In this document: positions 22,801 to 36,300 of the stretch, one piece after another
Layout of the letters: every line of letters begins with the position of its first letter
How positions within the stretch are numbered: the first letter of the stretch is position 1
Origin: Trichoplax adhaerens
Taxonomy: Eukaryota; Placozoa; Uniplacotomia; Trichoplacea; Trichoplacidae
Direction: 5' to 3'
NCBI RefSeq assembly: GCF_000150275.1
Contig: NW_002060947.1
Coordinates: 87,350 to 151,349, forward strand
Length of the DNA: 64,000 nt
Position numbers and translations under genes: made by a program
Notes under the pieces: model-generated
Database searches by the model: none
Seen by the model: the letters and a program-made list of their open reading frames with translations, nothing else
Told to the model about the DNA's origin: nothing

Positions 22801-23987
22801 ATCATTTGATACTGTATTTTGCAATTCAGGTACTTTATAGTCAACATAGCTTAGGCATGGTGTAGTGTTTAACAATAATATCACTACAGAGGTTTTAAAT
22901 TACTAGTAAATCCCTACCATATTATTATGCCTGTTCACGTTAGATAGCAATGAGTCCATGTTAAAATATCATCCTTTAATAATACTGTATTTTGTAATTC
23001 AAGCATTTCATCGTAAATATAGCTTCGGTATGATGCAGTGCTTTCAATGCACAATGCTATAAGAAGTCTTGGGTCACTACAAGTAATGCCTATTACATTA
23101 TTATACATAGATATGTCAAGATAGAGACAAGTCTATGTTAAACTATGGTTAAACAGTCAATTTAATACTGTACAGTATTTTACATTTCAAGCATTTTATC
23201 GTCCATGGTAACTTCTGCACGATAGGGTGCTTTCAATACACAATGCTACAAGAGGCTTTGAGTCACTACAAATAAACCCTATCGGATTATTATGCATCTT
23301 TACGTCAAGATAGCAACAAGTCTAGATTAAAATATCGTGACACAGTATAACATTGTGCCTTGCAATAACATCAACAATGCTTGCTTGCGTTGGCTGCGTA
23401 CAAGTATCATTATTTGGCGTGCATTAAAATGGCGACAAGTACAGGAACAAAAATGTCATCATAGGATAATGTATTTTCTAATTGAAGCATTAGGCCATCA
23501 ATATTGCTTTACTTGTAAATGTATAATGCTATTACAACCAATGTAAGTCATAGCATGTGTTAAGAGAGCGACAGGTCTATGCTAAAGTATCATTGCATCG
23601 TAACCAACCACGCATCGCTAAGTGTATAGTCATTTTTACATTTGCAATTCAAACATTTCTATCAACTCCTCTTGTTATACGATACTACAATCATTACAGC
23701 AACTGATTTTAGTCTATAATCTAGAAAAACTTGGCTTCGTCATCCTTCAAGCAAATATACTCATACACTGACACGTTCTCGAGAAAGCAGTATTTTACAG
23801 TCGCAATGAAAGATAAACAACATTATGGAAAGATCATTTTCTACCATATCTTATTAGACTAAAGGTTACCTACCTGAGCAATAGCCTCATTGATATCATG
23901 GCAATGTTGCAAGCCTATTTGGGCAATGAGATTATAAAACTTTTGTGCAATACGCTCCTTCTCGTCTGTGCTTATGATGCTTGCCAT
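16895..23987 (-). CDS. GCNA: GCNA-type SprT-like metalloprotease with acidic N-terminus, zinc finger and HMG-like tail
   Basis: Germ-cell nuclear acidic peptidase family; GCNA proteins protect the genome by acting on DNA-protein crosslinks. The C-terminal exons 18503-18750, 18216-18409, 17901-18030, 17743-17833, 17321-17434, 17172-17231 and 16895-17066 join in phase. They encode LFEEYNRRVFDSKLPSDFQI, WNKKMTKTAGFC, RIARIELSEKVCDS and the protease motif DTLIHELCHAATWVVNGCKD with HGKIWK (HExxH plus a later His). Next come NIPLISRCHSYNIHAKYTYR, a zinc finger (RCTNLEC and ACPYC with DRHSKSIN between), and an HMG-like end NNFALFVKENFAAVRSKHP. The N-terminal half is spread over many small Ser/Asp/Glu/Asn-rich exons, including 19352-19376, 19459-19499, 19609-19657, 19766-19842, 20093-20200, 20528-20610, 21244-21322 and 21407-21680. 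The likely first exon is 23874-23987. Joins in the acidic part are incomplete. Confidence 0.88.
22080..23600. repeat. Degenerate satellite of about 170-185-base units inside GCNA intron 1
   Basis: Recurring blocks TTTGCAATTCAGGTATTTTA, CATGGCTTAGGTATGATGTAG, TTACTAGTAA(C)CCCTATC and TTAAGATAGCGATGAGTCC appear in the same order about every 175 bases. Copies are anchored near 22470, 22650, 22820, 22996 and 23180, with weaker ones at both ends. The array lies between the exons at 21680 and 23874 and accounts for most of that 2.2-kb intron, far longer than the gene's other introns. Confidence 0.8.
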
Positions 23988-25314
23988 TGGATCTATAGTT
24001 TATACACTGATTTGGCAGGTTGCTAAGAATTTCGCTCTTGATGATGTCACCAGAAGAACTGAAGATGTCTTCTAATCCACTTGATTTTTTAAACACAGTT
24101 GAATGCCTGTACATCAACGATTAGCCTAGAGTGTGTTTACTAGACTTTAGGCTACCATTCAGCCCTTCGTATTTATACAACGATATACTCTTTTACTAGT
24201 TTAAACCTTTACTTTCAAGTAATCACAAGTCGATATTTCTCTCATCCTAGCTCAAAAGACTGCCAATCGACAGCATCAACGGGTAAACACTCTACCACCA
24301 ATTTTATACGGACAATAACTGCAAAAAAAATACTTGACAGAATACCAATCTATCCTTGTTCTAGCATAAGATTGGTAGGGAAGTCTCAAAGACAGGTAAT
24401 GGCACCACTCTTGGACTGTATCATGAGCTAACTGGCAATTTTTACAGCATTTATTTACTCCTTGTAAATCAAAACTATGCTAGAATTATTCAAATTTCGA
24501 ATAAACCGCCGCGCTACGGAGCTTGCGTATAACTGCTGGGGACTCAAATGGACGATGGTTATGATGCCGCTAAGCCATTATGAACTCGAAGGGCTGCACT
24601 CTTTTTTCGAGCATGTAAATCCTGCAAATTCAATCATTCATTTATATATGTATAGAGCGAAATGGCGTCATATTTATACACGAATTCAATGGTATAAATT
24701 TGATTTTTATCCATGGCTAAAGGAAGAACATATTCAAGCTATGGTGTAACTTGTCAACTATAATCTCATACTAGCAATAGACCACACTGCACAGTACTGT
24801 TTGAGAAATAAGCCTATTTCACTATAGACGCTATGCTAACATTTTTTAGGTACGAGTAAGTTCACTGATTTGGCAAAATGTTTTATATTTGAAGTTAGTA
24901 AATCAGGCAAGAAATATCAAAATGTCAAAACTATATCATTGCAAGTAGAATTTTGTCAAGGCCAATTTCTTACTTGGAAATTCGCTCTGCAAGCATGCCT
25001 TAATCGAAGCCAATTTCAAGCTCTAGCTATTGGATACTGTATAGCAGAGCACCATAGCAGCCTATTTGGATAGTAAAACAGTAGAAAACAGTTGCAAAAG
25101 ATATTTATACACGTTCGGGTAGACTATTATTATTAATTCATTCTACATGACTAAAGGCATTAGAAGTGAAAATATAAAAATAGTTGCTGTTCTTTCTCGA
25201 AAAGTAAATACGACTGCCATCAACCTAGCATAATCATGGATGCATTTGAACATTTAGGTTGCTACTAGCAGAACGAATTACGGCGTAAGTTCGCTGCAAT
25301 GCGATAGGTGTCTA
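23988..25314. other. Spacer upstream of GCNA; no recognised gene
   Basis: Presumed GCNA promoter side. Open frames at 24477-24749 and 24870-25073 (plus) read as aromatic and Cys-containing polypeptides without recognisable homology or clear splice partners. They are not called as genes. Confidence 0.35.
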
Positions 25315-25905
25315 CTCTTAGCATAACCACCTGATGGTTAAATCGAAATCTTAAATGCTATTTGCAGAAGTAAATAAATTGAGTGAATGTGATAGTCAAT
25401 ATGCGAGTTAACTATCTATCTTGATTACCAGTGGTGGTTAATACTGAAATCTTAAGTACTACTGGCACAACCAAATCATGGAAAAAGTTTAGTAAACTGG
25501 ACAGTCTTGATATACGAGTGCCATTATGATAGCCAGTGATGGTTCATATTAAAATCTTAACGGCTACATGCAGAGCTAAATCATGGAATAAGTTTAGTAA
25601 ATGAAAGAGTCTACGTGCATCTACGAATCTACTATTATTATAAACAAGGATGGTTAATTTTGATCGCTACTTGAGGAACCAAATCATGGCATAAGTTTAG
25701 TGAAAGATTTAGTCAATGTAAATATTCGAGTCTATTGTTATTATAACCAGTAATGGCTAATAATGAAATTATTAAATAGTACTTGTAGAACCAAATCATA
25801 AGATAACCTTAGTGAATGAGGTAGTCCTTATACGAGTATATAATCATTACGTCTAGTGATGGTTATAATTGAAATCTTAAATTGTAACTTACAGAATCAA
25901 TCATA
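25315..25905. repeat. Tandem array of about six 104-base degenerate units
   Basis: The phrase CCAGTGATGGTTAATATTGA and variants recurs at about 25333, 25434, 25537, 25648, 25752 and 25857. Each is followed by AAATCTTAAATGCTACTTGCAGAACCAAATCATG(G), then AGTTTAGTGAATG and ATACGAGTCTA. Copies are perhaps 75-85 percent alike by eye, so the array is old. No coding frame is preserved across units. Confidence 0.85.
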
Positions 25906-28900
25906 GCTTAAACTCTACTGTTATGAAATATTCTAAATATACAGTATAAACTACAGACAGTGACGATTGATGTTGCTATATTTCTATTTAAACATTCATG
26001 AAATACTCTAGATCCGAGCAAGACTACAGTATACAAGCAGTACAATAATGCATATACCTATAATTTCACTAACGACGACATTGTTATCCTTGTCAAGTGA
26101 TAAATCTGAGCTGGTTGAGCGATTAAAGCCTGTTTTGTATTCCATTTTTTCCCGAGTTAATTATCTTACTGTATGATACTGAATGTTAAAATGCCTACAT
26201 TCTTAACATTCTATTTATATGTAGCATGGAAACAAACTGTGCCGATTAACCTGTTTTAACTAAAATAGACTAGTTAATAAACGCTCTTTTCCATTAAGAA
26301 ATCATAGCAGCTAAAATGAGATACTAGCCGAGAAAAAAGTCGACTGTTCTAAGTATGATTTAATTATTCATAACTATTCATCAAATCTGTTTTTTCCTGA
26401 ATGTTTCAGATTAAATATAAGATAAACCAGTGGAATAGATGCCATGATTGACAGATAATACTAATGATATGCAGTAAATTGGTATGCAATGAAATTTATA
26501 ATATAGTCAAAATATTCAGCAATACAGCTTTTAACACAATCGTCGCTCGTATAGTGCCGTATTAATCGCGACTTATAAGCGATATTTTTTCGTTACAAAC
26601 TATGAATTATTCTCCTTATACTTATTCAATCAACACCCACTACGGTCTATAATGCATTGACGTTTACTGAAGTATGCATGAAAAAAGTTTTAATCAAAAG
26701 CTAGTATCAAGAACAATTATCATGTTATATCCTCACTATTGTACAATGCGCACGTACGATCGTATCAATATCCTTGCCCAACACATAGCAAGAATAAGAT
26801 GGAAAAAAGTATTATATTAATGAAGATAAACTCATGCCGATGATACCAAAAACAGTGAAAAATTATAATTTTCCATTATATAACCATATATATATATATA
26901 TATATATTCTTCTATAATTATTATCTAACCAAGCAGACATTGACTAATAGTTTAATACAAGGACAATAGCATCCGTAAAAGACGTTGAAAAGATCTTACG
27001 AGTTGTCGATACTGATGTAAATGCATGTTTTATAATGTCGATAATATTACAGTTACATTATGATTCGGATTCCTTGTTCTTTAATCTCCAGGCATCAAAC
27101 AATAAAATCAATCAAAACTCGATGTAAAATATAGCTGTTAAATCATAATTTTTACGAATTAAACTGTATAATATTTCCAATCTATCATACTATCTTCCAC
27201 TATCTTAAGTTCTTTTATGGCAACTACAATCAACAGTAATATAGACCTCTACTATAATCCCCCTTTTAAGTTGTATCTGTCGTACCATTTCTTAAATAGC
27301 CACCCAATGTATTGGTATGACTTATAAAAAAGGCATAAAATACAATTCAGATTAATCAAAATAATTTTATTACTTTTTCTTGTTCTAGAATTACATTTTA
27401 GCTTCTTGATCCGATGCTCAAATATAAATTTAGCAATTATTAATTAGGTCAAGATGACATGGCTCTGAATCAGAAAAACTGGTTATTCATCTAGATACGT
27501 CTTGGCATACTTGATAATAACCCTAATTCTATATATTTTATCTTCCATTATAGCTCTTTATTACAATAACAATATCATCGCTTTATAATGATAGCCATTG
27601 TGGCTAATATGTAAACAAAACGTGATAAGGAAAGGATGATAAAGTATCGCGTTGAATATCGCCTATCATTGATTATTATTATGCTTACTGAACACTTCTA
27701 TGATTAAATCTTATTCTACGTTCCGTTATATAACAAATTAAAATGTTAGGATGCTGATAATATTATCAATTTAGTAGAATAATGAAATCAATCGGATAGA
27801 GTAAAAGCAACACCACAAATACCCTTTTCACTTTCAACTTGTAATAAAATATATCAACGTAGTCCGCCAAAAAAGTCTTTCTTCGGGGTCATAGTTACAA
27901 ATTTAACCCTATTGTCGGCGTTATAGCCAGCTGTTGGGTCAGGTGATGTTTGCCATAAGAAGGAATGCTTTGTGATCAATGAATGGTATTGTCTACACTC
28001 TACACATTATTAGTTAGCTATTAACTCTTACTAGTTATTCTATTTACTCTCTATCAGCTTGTATGCAGTTGAGCATGGATAGAATTTAATTCTATCAATA
28101 AACTTAGTCAATGCATGGTGGTATAGTTCAATGAGGAGTTGCTATCATGATAACAAATTGGAAGGCTATGCTAATAGTTCCTCTAGCTATCTGATTATAA
28201 GTATAATTAAATACCCGTAGATAGAATCACTGATACAATTAATTTTTACCATATTTCACATCTACTTACTCTTCTTTATCCTATTCTAATTAATCATTTA
28301 CTAGATTAAAATGAATAACAGACTGAGATAGATGTTCAAAATTTACGCCTTTATCAATTTCTTTTTAGCATTTCAATCTATTAAAGAGGGCTAAATATTA
28401 TCAAAGGTTGAATTTAATACCAAAAATAGAATTATATTCAATTTCAATAATCGAGTTAATATATAACATGGAAATAGCGAACAAGAGTTTTGTGGTATGT
28501 TTATTCCTATCCAATAAGATTGATTTCGAAAAAAAATGTTGGTGTATAGTAGATACTAGACATAAAACATGTCGGGAATCGCTGGAATAGTTGAAAATTA
28601 AAGTAGTTATTGTATCACTGGATAGTTTAAATAATCAAAATTAATTACTCTATCATGGCTATAACCGATGATAGGACGATTAAACAATAAATGTCGATGA
28701 AAGAGTAAATGTTGAATATTGTTTATCACCAAAGCAGGTGTGAGGAAACTGCTTGTATGCAGACATAAGCCGACATACCAAAACATTATGCTAGACAAGG
28801 AATCTCCGCTGTAGACATTCACAATTTTTGATAGTTACAAATACAAATTAATGATATCAAGTAACTATCTACTCGATCTACTAAACCATCATTAAGATTT

Positions 28901-31900
28901 AATTGTGATCTAATCTGGTTAAATATCGTCACATCATGATGTGTAATAGAATTTTACCGATACAAACTCAATCTTAGCATGGGATTATATATTATCTGCA
29001 AATGATAAATGTTATTCAATGACTAGGATATGAGACTATTACCTTTACAGTAACATAAATGTTAAGTTAAAAGTTTCGAAGTACAGTATCGCTATTGATA
29101 AACCGTTTAACTCGCCCAGAGCACTTAATCGGTTAAATAGCTTAATTGAGCCATAGGGAATACAAAATTAATATTACGGTGGTAGCATAAAGAATCAATA
29201 TTTTATTGCAATCGGCTTGAAATTGAGTAATCTTGACTCTAACCTCTTTGATGTCGAATCGAGCAAGATCACAATTACAGTTTATGACACATTTAACTCC
29301 ATCATGGATAAGAAATACAATTCCAATATAGAACGTTACGATGAAAGTGAAATAATACGCAACATGTCCCCAATATCTAGACTGACTCATTCAACCTTGT
29401 TCATTTTGAAGTTTATGTAATATATCATCAATGTTACAGTGGTGTTTAATTGAAACAAATCGTAACGTATGCCACATCAAATGAATAAAGGCATCATTTT
29501 ATCCTTCGAATGGGCGACAATATATCTTTTCTAGTCTAATATTTGGCCATTGAGCAATAATTGTACGAATCAGTTTGGATTATGATCTTAATTTATAATA
29601 GATGATCATCAATTAATACTGACACTTTTTGCGTAAAAAGCTGTATGGCTAACTAAATTGTTGATTGGACAGAGATTGTAAATGGGCTATCAAGCTCAAA
29701 TTGAACTGTAGCATAAATGGCACCTACTAACTGAAGATATGACAGTACCATACATCATAGTAGATTGTAGCATGTCATCATTTTATGTCCTTTATTTATT
29801 TCTACCATCTTCATCAATCGCTACGGCCACAGGTACAGTAATGATGATGATACTAAAATAATCTCTCATTGAGTTAATGGAAAGATTACATAATGAACAT
29901 CAATCCTAAATTAACTGTATATTAAGCTAAACAGTAGGTTATTGGTAATTTTGTATTTACAATTGATACTATTCATAGCAACTAAATATTTTTATAGTGA
30001 CAGAAACTACACTTAAACGCAATATTCAACGTATTACGCTACCGATATTATGAAGCGGTTATTATAGTGATAAGTTGAAATTAAGTTTAGATCTAAATAA
30101 GGAACTAGGCATACAATATAGTATGGCCATGATTAACTGTTCCCATCTTCAGAATGTTCAAACTTTTCTTGGCAATCTTACAGTTTATTGCTATGTATTA
30201 CTCTCTTTCCTTTGGTCAGCCTATTATCAATTTAGCTGTTTTAATACGATCAAGAAGAAGAAAATAGTTCTTATCGCTGTGAGCTTAAACAGCTACCCAT
30301 GAATCAACCATCCCATGCCTACATGAAAATGTGTAAAAGAGGTCTTTTACGCATAGCTTCCTTTGGTAGGCAGTCCATACATAGATATAAATCAGACCGT
30401 GTCATTGTTCAGTTATAGTCCAATGATTGACAAGATAATACAAAAATCGCTTTAAATTTTAAACTTTTCAGCGAGATGGCTTGGTCTCTAAGCTATTCTC
30501 TTTCTTCCGTACAAAAATGTTGTATCTAAGTGAAAAAAAAAATAGTACTACAGCATGGTTAGAACAATTTCAAACAATCCTATCGGTATCAATGATGCTG
30601 TGTCGGTATTAAAAGAAAAGCAACATTGAATTTTGCTTGACTTTCCATGTCTATGGTATTGGATACCTTTTGATGCTTTACTTTAACTGGCTCAATTTCA
30701 ATTGTACTTGTATGAAATAACTTCAATAATGTTACTAATTTGACTAGTTTAACATGGTGATAGTAAACTAGACTGTTGCATGTTACGATGTAAATGGTAT
30801 GATGTTTCTAACGCGAAGTACATAGGTTTCCAGTATGATTGACAATTAATCTCATCGATAGCATTTGTGATTGAATTTTGCGTAGCATGTTCGTCGTGGT
30901 GGATAGTATGCTCAATCAATTTGAGACTTTTTCTATCATTTCGGTCTAAATCGATACCCGTAGTATGAGAGCAATGTCAAAGGGAAAAGTTGCTCTATCC
31001 ATTTATTTCGATTACTGTAGCTTTTATTGTGTTGACAGCATCGATTAGTCTCTATCGAAACTTGAATGGCAGCGTTTGGCGAAATAGAAAGTACAAGAGG
31101 GCAAATCTTCCATGGCTACTTTGGCAGTCTACCAAGTTGTGTTGTGGTAGGAAAATCATGCTTATATAAACAAAATGAACTTGGATTTCAAATTGATAAC
31201 AGATCGTGTTGGTGGGGAACAAGGAGCATGGTGTTGTCTTCAATTTAGGCAATACATTATCTTTTGGTAGGGAGCGGTGGCTGATGAGAATTTATTGATT
31301 ATTAGCATATGAGTACCGTAATGCTATTGTATGTCGTGTGGATGGTGACAAAAAACTAACAATTCAACTCCATAGGGGTATAGTATAGGAAATTGTATAA
31401 ATAGAAAGTAATCGGATCCTGTAAAATTGAAGGGTAAACTATAACAACATGTCTTGTTCGCCATGCCGACCACATGACTGAATCAATCGATGAAGTTGTT
31501 CGCATACGATAATGGTGATTCGTCATGATCATGAAAGAGTTGGACAATTTGCATTGCTGACGCAAGATATGAAAGAGATGGAAAAAAAAAAAAATAATTC
31601 AACAAGTCATAATAGAAAGAGACCCTTATGAATAGAAATCAAAAACAAAATACTGTCGATCTATCCAAGTAGAGGAAGGAACACTACTGATTTCTTTTGC
31701 CTACACATGGAAGTATCGATCGATAAGTAGAACTTTTGATAAATGAATAGTGATGGACATTTATGTTTTTGCAAGAGCGGCAAGTATCCATGTAACGGAA
31801 AGAATAGTATAATTAATTTGAGTTAAGTCATAAAGACGATGAGGCGAGAGTGGATAAGATAATTACTGTCATTTTCTCATCGACTACTGCAAATAGATGA

Positions 31901-33115
31901 TGTTGGAGTGGTTGATGATCATTCATTTTTTGGGGGGATCAAATCTATTTTCACTTTTTGCTGACTCTAGCCTACACCAGCCAGCCATTGCCCTAAGTCG
32001 ATCTCTTTCTTTCCCTCTTGATCATGACTGTGCTCTCTCCCCCAATGTCAATATTAACACGTCGTCAAGATTGACCGTTCCCTTGGACAGAGACGATGTT
32101 GATGAAAGCATGATTGCAACTCATCATGTCGTGATTAACTCCGATTGGAAATCATCATTGAAGTCGTTATTATTTTTTGGGGGGACTTGGAGTATTTTTT
32201 GCAACTAAAGTACTCGCGTGCCTTGGATAATCAAAATGATCTTAATAGCGTTTTACGCCACGGCGCTGGTTGAATACAACCATTGTAATTACATTTGAAG
32301 CCAATCATTGAGTAGCGCACCAATCAGCAGCATGCTATTGTTGACCCTTGAATACAAGGTAGAGAGTCTGGCGGCAGTATCCACCAATCAACGCCATAAA
32401 GAGGTCCAAATGATTGACGTTTGCAACCAATGTCGTCCGTTAATGATGATGATAGGATAGAAGTTGAAAGCAACCAGTGGTGAACAATCAAACCGATGAA
32501 AAATGTGAAAAGAATGCCATTGAAAAGAAATCAACAACAATAGCGTGCAAAAAATAAAAACTGAAAAGATTCCAACAGCAACAATGGGATAATAAAAAAA
32601 TAAAATAAGACACACGCTCACATTCGTTAGTTCAACTTGTATAACTTTGAAGTTGATCAATCAAAAAGTGAAAAATAAAAAGGAAAACTTTGTGTAAAAA
32701 TAAAAATAATCATCATCATCATAATAATAATCATTCTACACTTGGATTGGACATGTTATTTTTCGATCGGCTAGTTTTGTTCATTGACTAACTGACTGAT
32801 TTCATTCCACTAGGACTCACAGTACGGTAGTAATTGCTCGTTGTTAGCCAATAAGCGCAATCGATACATTCACTCATAGCCTTCCAATCGTCATGTTGAT
32901 CCAATGGTACACCGTATGATCGTTCTACTCAATAATTACTTGCAAATTGTACTTGGTTGCTATTGAATAATACAAGATCCAAATTGAATTAATCGAAGAG
33001 AAATCGACTACAACTCCATCTCCGGTATTATTGGCCTAATCACTTCTAGTGTCGGTGTAAAAAAGACCTTTGACAACACATACCGTTTATGCATATCCAA
33101 GTCGATACATATGGA
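25906..33115. other. Long AT-rich spacer without recognised genes
   Basis: About 7 kb with no exon-like stretch matched to a family. Small open frames (for example 28408-28590, 30075-30302, 31897-32208 and 32388-32660) look like chance. It includes a (TA)n microsatellite and two TTTTTTGGGGGG tracts, near 31925 and 32171. The 3' part must include upstream control sequences of the Gln/Asn-rich gene. Confidence 0.4.
26887..26908. repeat. (TA)n microsatellite
   Basis: An uninterrupted run of about eleven TA dinucleotides. Confidence 0.95.
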
Positions 33116-33125
33116 TATATAAAAG
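33116..33125 (+). promoter_or_regulatory. TATA box of the Gln/Asn-rich gene
   Basis: TATATAAAAG is a good match to the TATA consensus. It lies 241 bases before the ATG at 33366, so transcription would start near 33145-33155. No other gene in the window shows an equally clear TATA box. Confidence 0.6.
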
Positions 33126-33159
33126 AGAAACAAGCAGTCCCAGTGTGTGTCAAGAGTGT

Positions 33160-33226
33160 AGAAGAGAGAGAGAAAGAGACAGAGTCAGAGAGAGAAAGTC
33201 AGAGAAAAGAGACAGAGAAAGAAAAT
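33160..33226 (+). repeat. GA-rich low-complexity tract in the presumed 5' UTR
   Basis: Purine-only GAGAGA/AGAGAAAG/GACAGAG words fill this stretch just downstream of the TATA box. Such tracts can be GAGA-type sites or simple UTR sequence; only the composition is visible. Confidence 0.7.
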
Positions 33227-33365
33227 AATTGTCAACTTGAGTTTCATTTTTTCTTGAAAGTCGATTGATTAGTAACAAGAAAGAAAAAAAATTCAATCAT
33301 CCAAGTAGTGCAATCAAATCGAGGGTCAAGTCGACATCAATGAATTTTCATTGTTACCACCTACC

Positions 33366-36300
33366 ATGAACGAGAACAGAACCGTTACGACCAGCCATGA
33401 TGATAAATATTCGGAATTAGTTGATCCATGCCGTAAGTTTCTCCAACTTGATTGATTGATGTTTTGATGTTAATAACGGTAGTAAACGATAAGCGTGAAC
33501 TAGGTCAACGTTGTCATCGGATAGACTTATCCTAGGCTTGTATATAGTCTATTGAAATACAGTCGACTCGCAAACAGACTGATGTCAATACTCATAACAT
33601 AGAGATCGATAGAACCAATCGATCAACATGACTGACTGGCTTACATAGACATATAGTACAAAATTGATATCAAAAAGTTGACGTAGATAGGCAGCAATCG
33701 ATTGAGATATATTAATCAATCTAGATTGATAGCACAGAAAGGATACGTCTACCGTAAGTAATATTGGGTGAAGAGTTTAATATTGTATCGACTATAGTAT
33801 TCTAGCGCCATTCTAGACGACGACAGTCAATATTCATATCATCTATTTCTATCAGTAATTCTATAATTTAATCAACAAAATAAGGTATGATGACGGGTTG
33901 ATCATCATTAAATAAGCCATGACTATAGTTTAATCCAGTTCATCAAGCTCATTGATATCCTGTTTTTAATCCCTTTTACGTATATTATTGCAGCAAGTCT
34001 TACCTACGAGATGAGTTCAAGAATTGATAAATGAATCAACGAATTCTAATTTCCACTTGCCTGTATCTACTGTACTTACTGTCCAACTAAGCTACGTTAA
34101 TTTCATCTCATGTAAACAATATCGATGATCATGTTACACTACTGTAAGCTAACAGTTAGTGGAAGGTGCCATATTCATCCATCTATCTAAAGTTTTTATA
34201 TTAAGTAAACTTCAATCTCAATAATCATAGTGGCCCAATCTATTACAAGAGGTATTATTGCTACCTTAGGATTGATTATTTAATGAAAGTAATCAGCTAT
34301 GACACACACCAGCGTTATTTTTATCTACACTTTATGACTAATATTAGCGTATACGAATATATATGGATCGATCGATAGAGTGCAATCAGTAGTTGTACTA
34401 GTAGTTATAAACCACAAGATAGGATCATTCCCTGGAAAGATTGCTTCATTACCGTTGCTAGTAAAAAAATGGCGTGCCATTAACCCATTTGGATAGTTAA
34501 AAGGGATATACCGATTATCTTATACAAGAATATCCCAATTAGCTTAAGTGTCACACACCAGAGTTATATCAATCAAGTATAAAATATTCATATTACATTA
34601 TTTTGATACGCCAAGTGAGAATGCAATAATCATCATCAAAATGAAACGTAGTACTACCGCTGTTGTCATTACTAGATTTGCAATGACATTATCATTAATC
34701 AATTTTATATTTAGTAATTGACTATACGTCCATTAATAGAGTAAAGCATTTTTTTTTTCTATTCCCTTTACTTGGTTCCGCTTTCTTGATGATTATTATA
34801 TGGTTCTGTAATTGAAATTGTTGTCGTTAATATTTTGTCCGTATCATATATATCCTTGCTATCACCACTTCCATTTCTTGGATTAAGCATATGAATATTA
34901 TACTTGCATATTATTTGGCTAACAAAGTGATTATCATGCAACATAAAATACAAGATGCTTACGTTTATTCTTAGTTTATATAATATCTATGGTAATAAGT
35001 GTTCAAATCGATACATTCAAACAAACTAATGGCGATTTTTTTTTTAATCGTATGAATCGATAATAATCATGGGGTTAATCGATTGATTGACTACACTCTA
35101 AAAATATACCAAATACAGAAAATCAGAGTAAGTTAAATCAAGAACAACTAGCGAAACAGATATACGAATTACATCCTGGAATGGCTTTGAGAAAGCAGCA
35201 AAATCAAACTAACCCCATTATCAGAAATACTACAACTAACATACCCACACACGACAAAACAGAACAAAATCCATTCAACCATGTGGCATCGTATCAAAAC
35301 GATCTCACCAAGGTAAGCCCACCTTAGTATGAATTTCCTATACTCCATTACGATTACTTATTTTTATATTTAAGTTGAAGGATGAGGTCGTAATCACTGA
35401 TGGCAAATTGTTTCCTTGTTAGACTTTAATGAATATTTATTTTTCTTCCTTTAAGTTTTTAAAGTATTCAGACACTTATTTTTACGATAATATGTTTTTG
35501 ATAATTTAAAATTTTGCTGATTCTTATGTTTACTGTTCTTGATTGATCTGTTACTTATGCTTGCTAAATACTTATAAACGGTATGAAGGAATTTTATAAG
35601 TTACCATCTATAGATCGATACCATGATATTAGTACGAATGTCACACTGCGACATTACTGGAGATTTATAGCCATAAAAATAATTAAATTATCCTGGTAAT
35701 GGAAGTTTCAGACATAAAAATAGTACACAAGTATGTTATGATTAAGTTATTTGGGGAAGTACTTATAAATTGCTTTCGATCAATTCTACGGGTTCACTTT
35801 GAAGACTGAGTGTCTGAGTAAATCATTTTTATTAGACGGCTTACCTCCTATATTGATTTGGCTAAGACTTTTGCTTATAAAATCTTAAGCAAGGCCAGCT
35901 AACATTAATGATAGTTATTCTCGAGTAGCACAAAAATTGATGCTGTAGATGCTGCTGTATGAGTTGGGAAGACACAATGGCGCTTGATAGCTTAATGCCT
36001 GTAAATCTATGTTATATTTGCTAAATAAGAGATGGATTTGTGTTTGCATAATATGAAAACATAAAAAGAAGTAAGAAACAGACTGCTGGAGATGTGATAA
36101 ATCTAGTAATGGATGAGATAAAGCGATGATTGTTAAGGATTGAACAATTATCGACATAGTGAAATTTTACTTCTAGGATAAAACTGGTTGGACACGTTGT
36201 CTAGGATAACTATAATAATTTATAAAAGTAAGGTTGCACAGCTTTGAAACGTCTATATCCGATTTAGATCATCTACAATCAGGGTATAATTTAACTTTAG

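Noticed and set aside
21933-23546. Open frames of 67-69 codons in the GCNA first intron
   Set aside because: They are not repeated in frame across the satellite units and show no motif.
24477-25073. Two successive plus-strand frames (90 and 67 codons) as a possible gene
   Set aside because: No homology, no consistent splice phase between them, and AT-driven codon content; not enough evidence to call.
22080-25905. Arrays considered as CRISPR
   Set aside because: Whole units repeat without short constant repeats and unique spacers, and the context is clearly eukaryotic.
31897-32208. 103-codon plus frame between two TTTTTTGGGGGG tracts
   Set aside because: No homology or splice context; the poly-T/poly-G pair is short and most likely chance.
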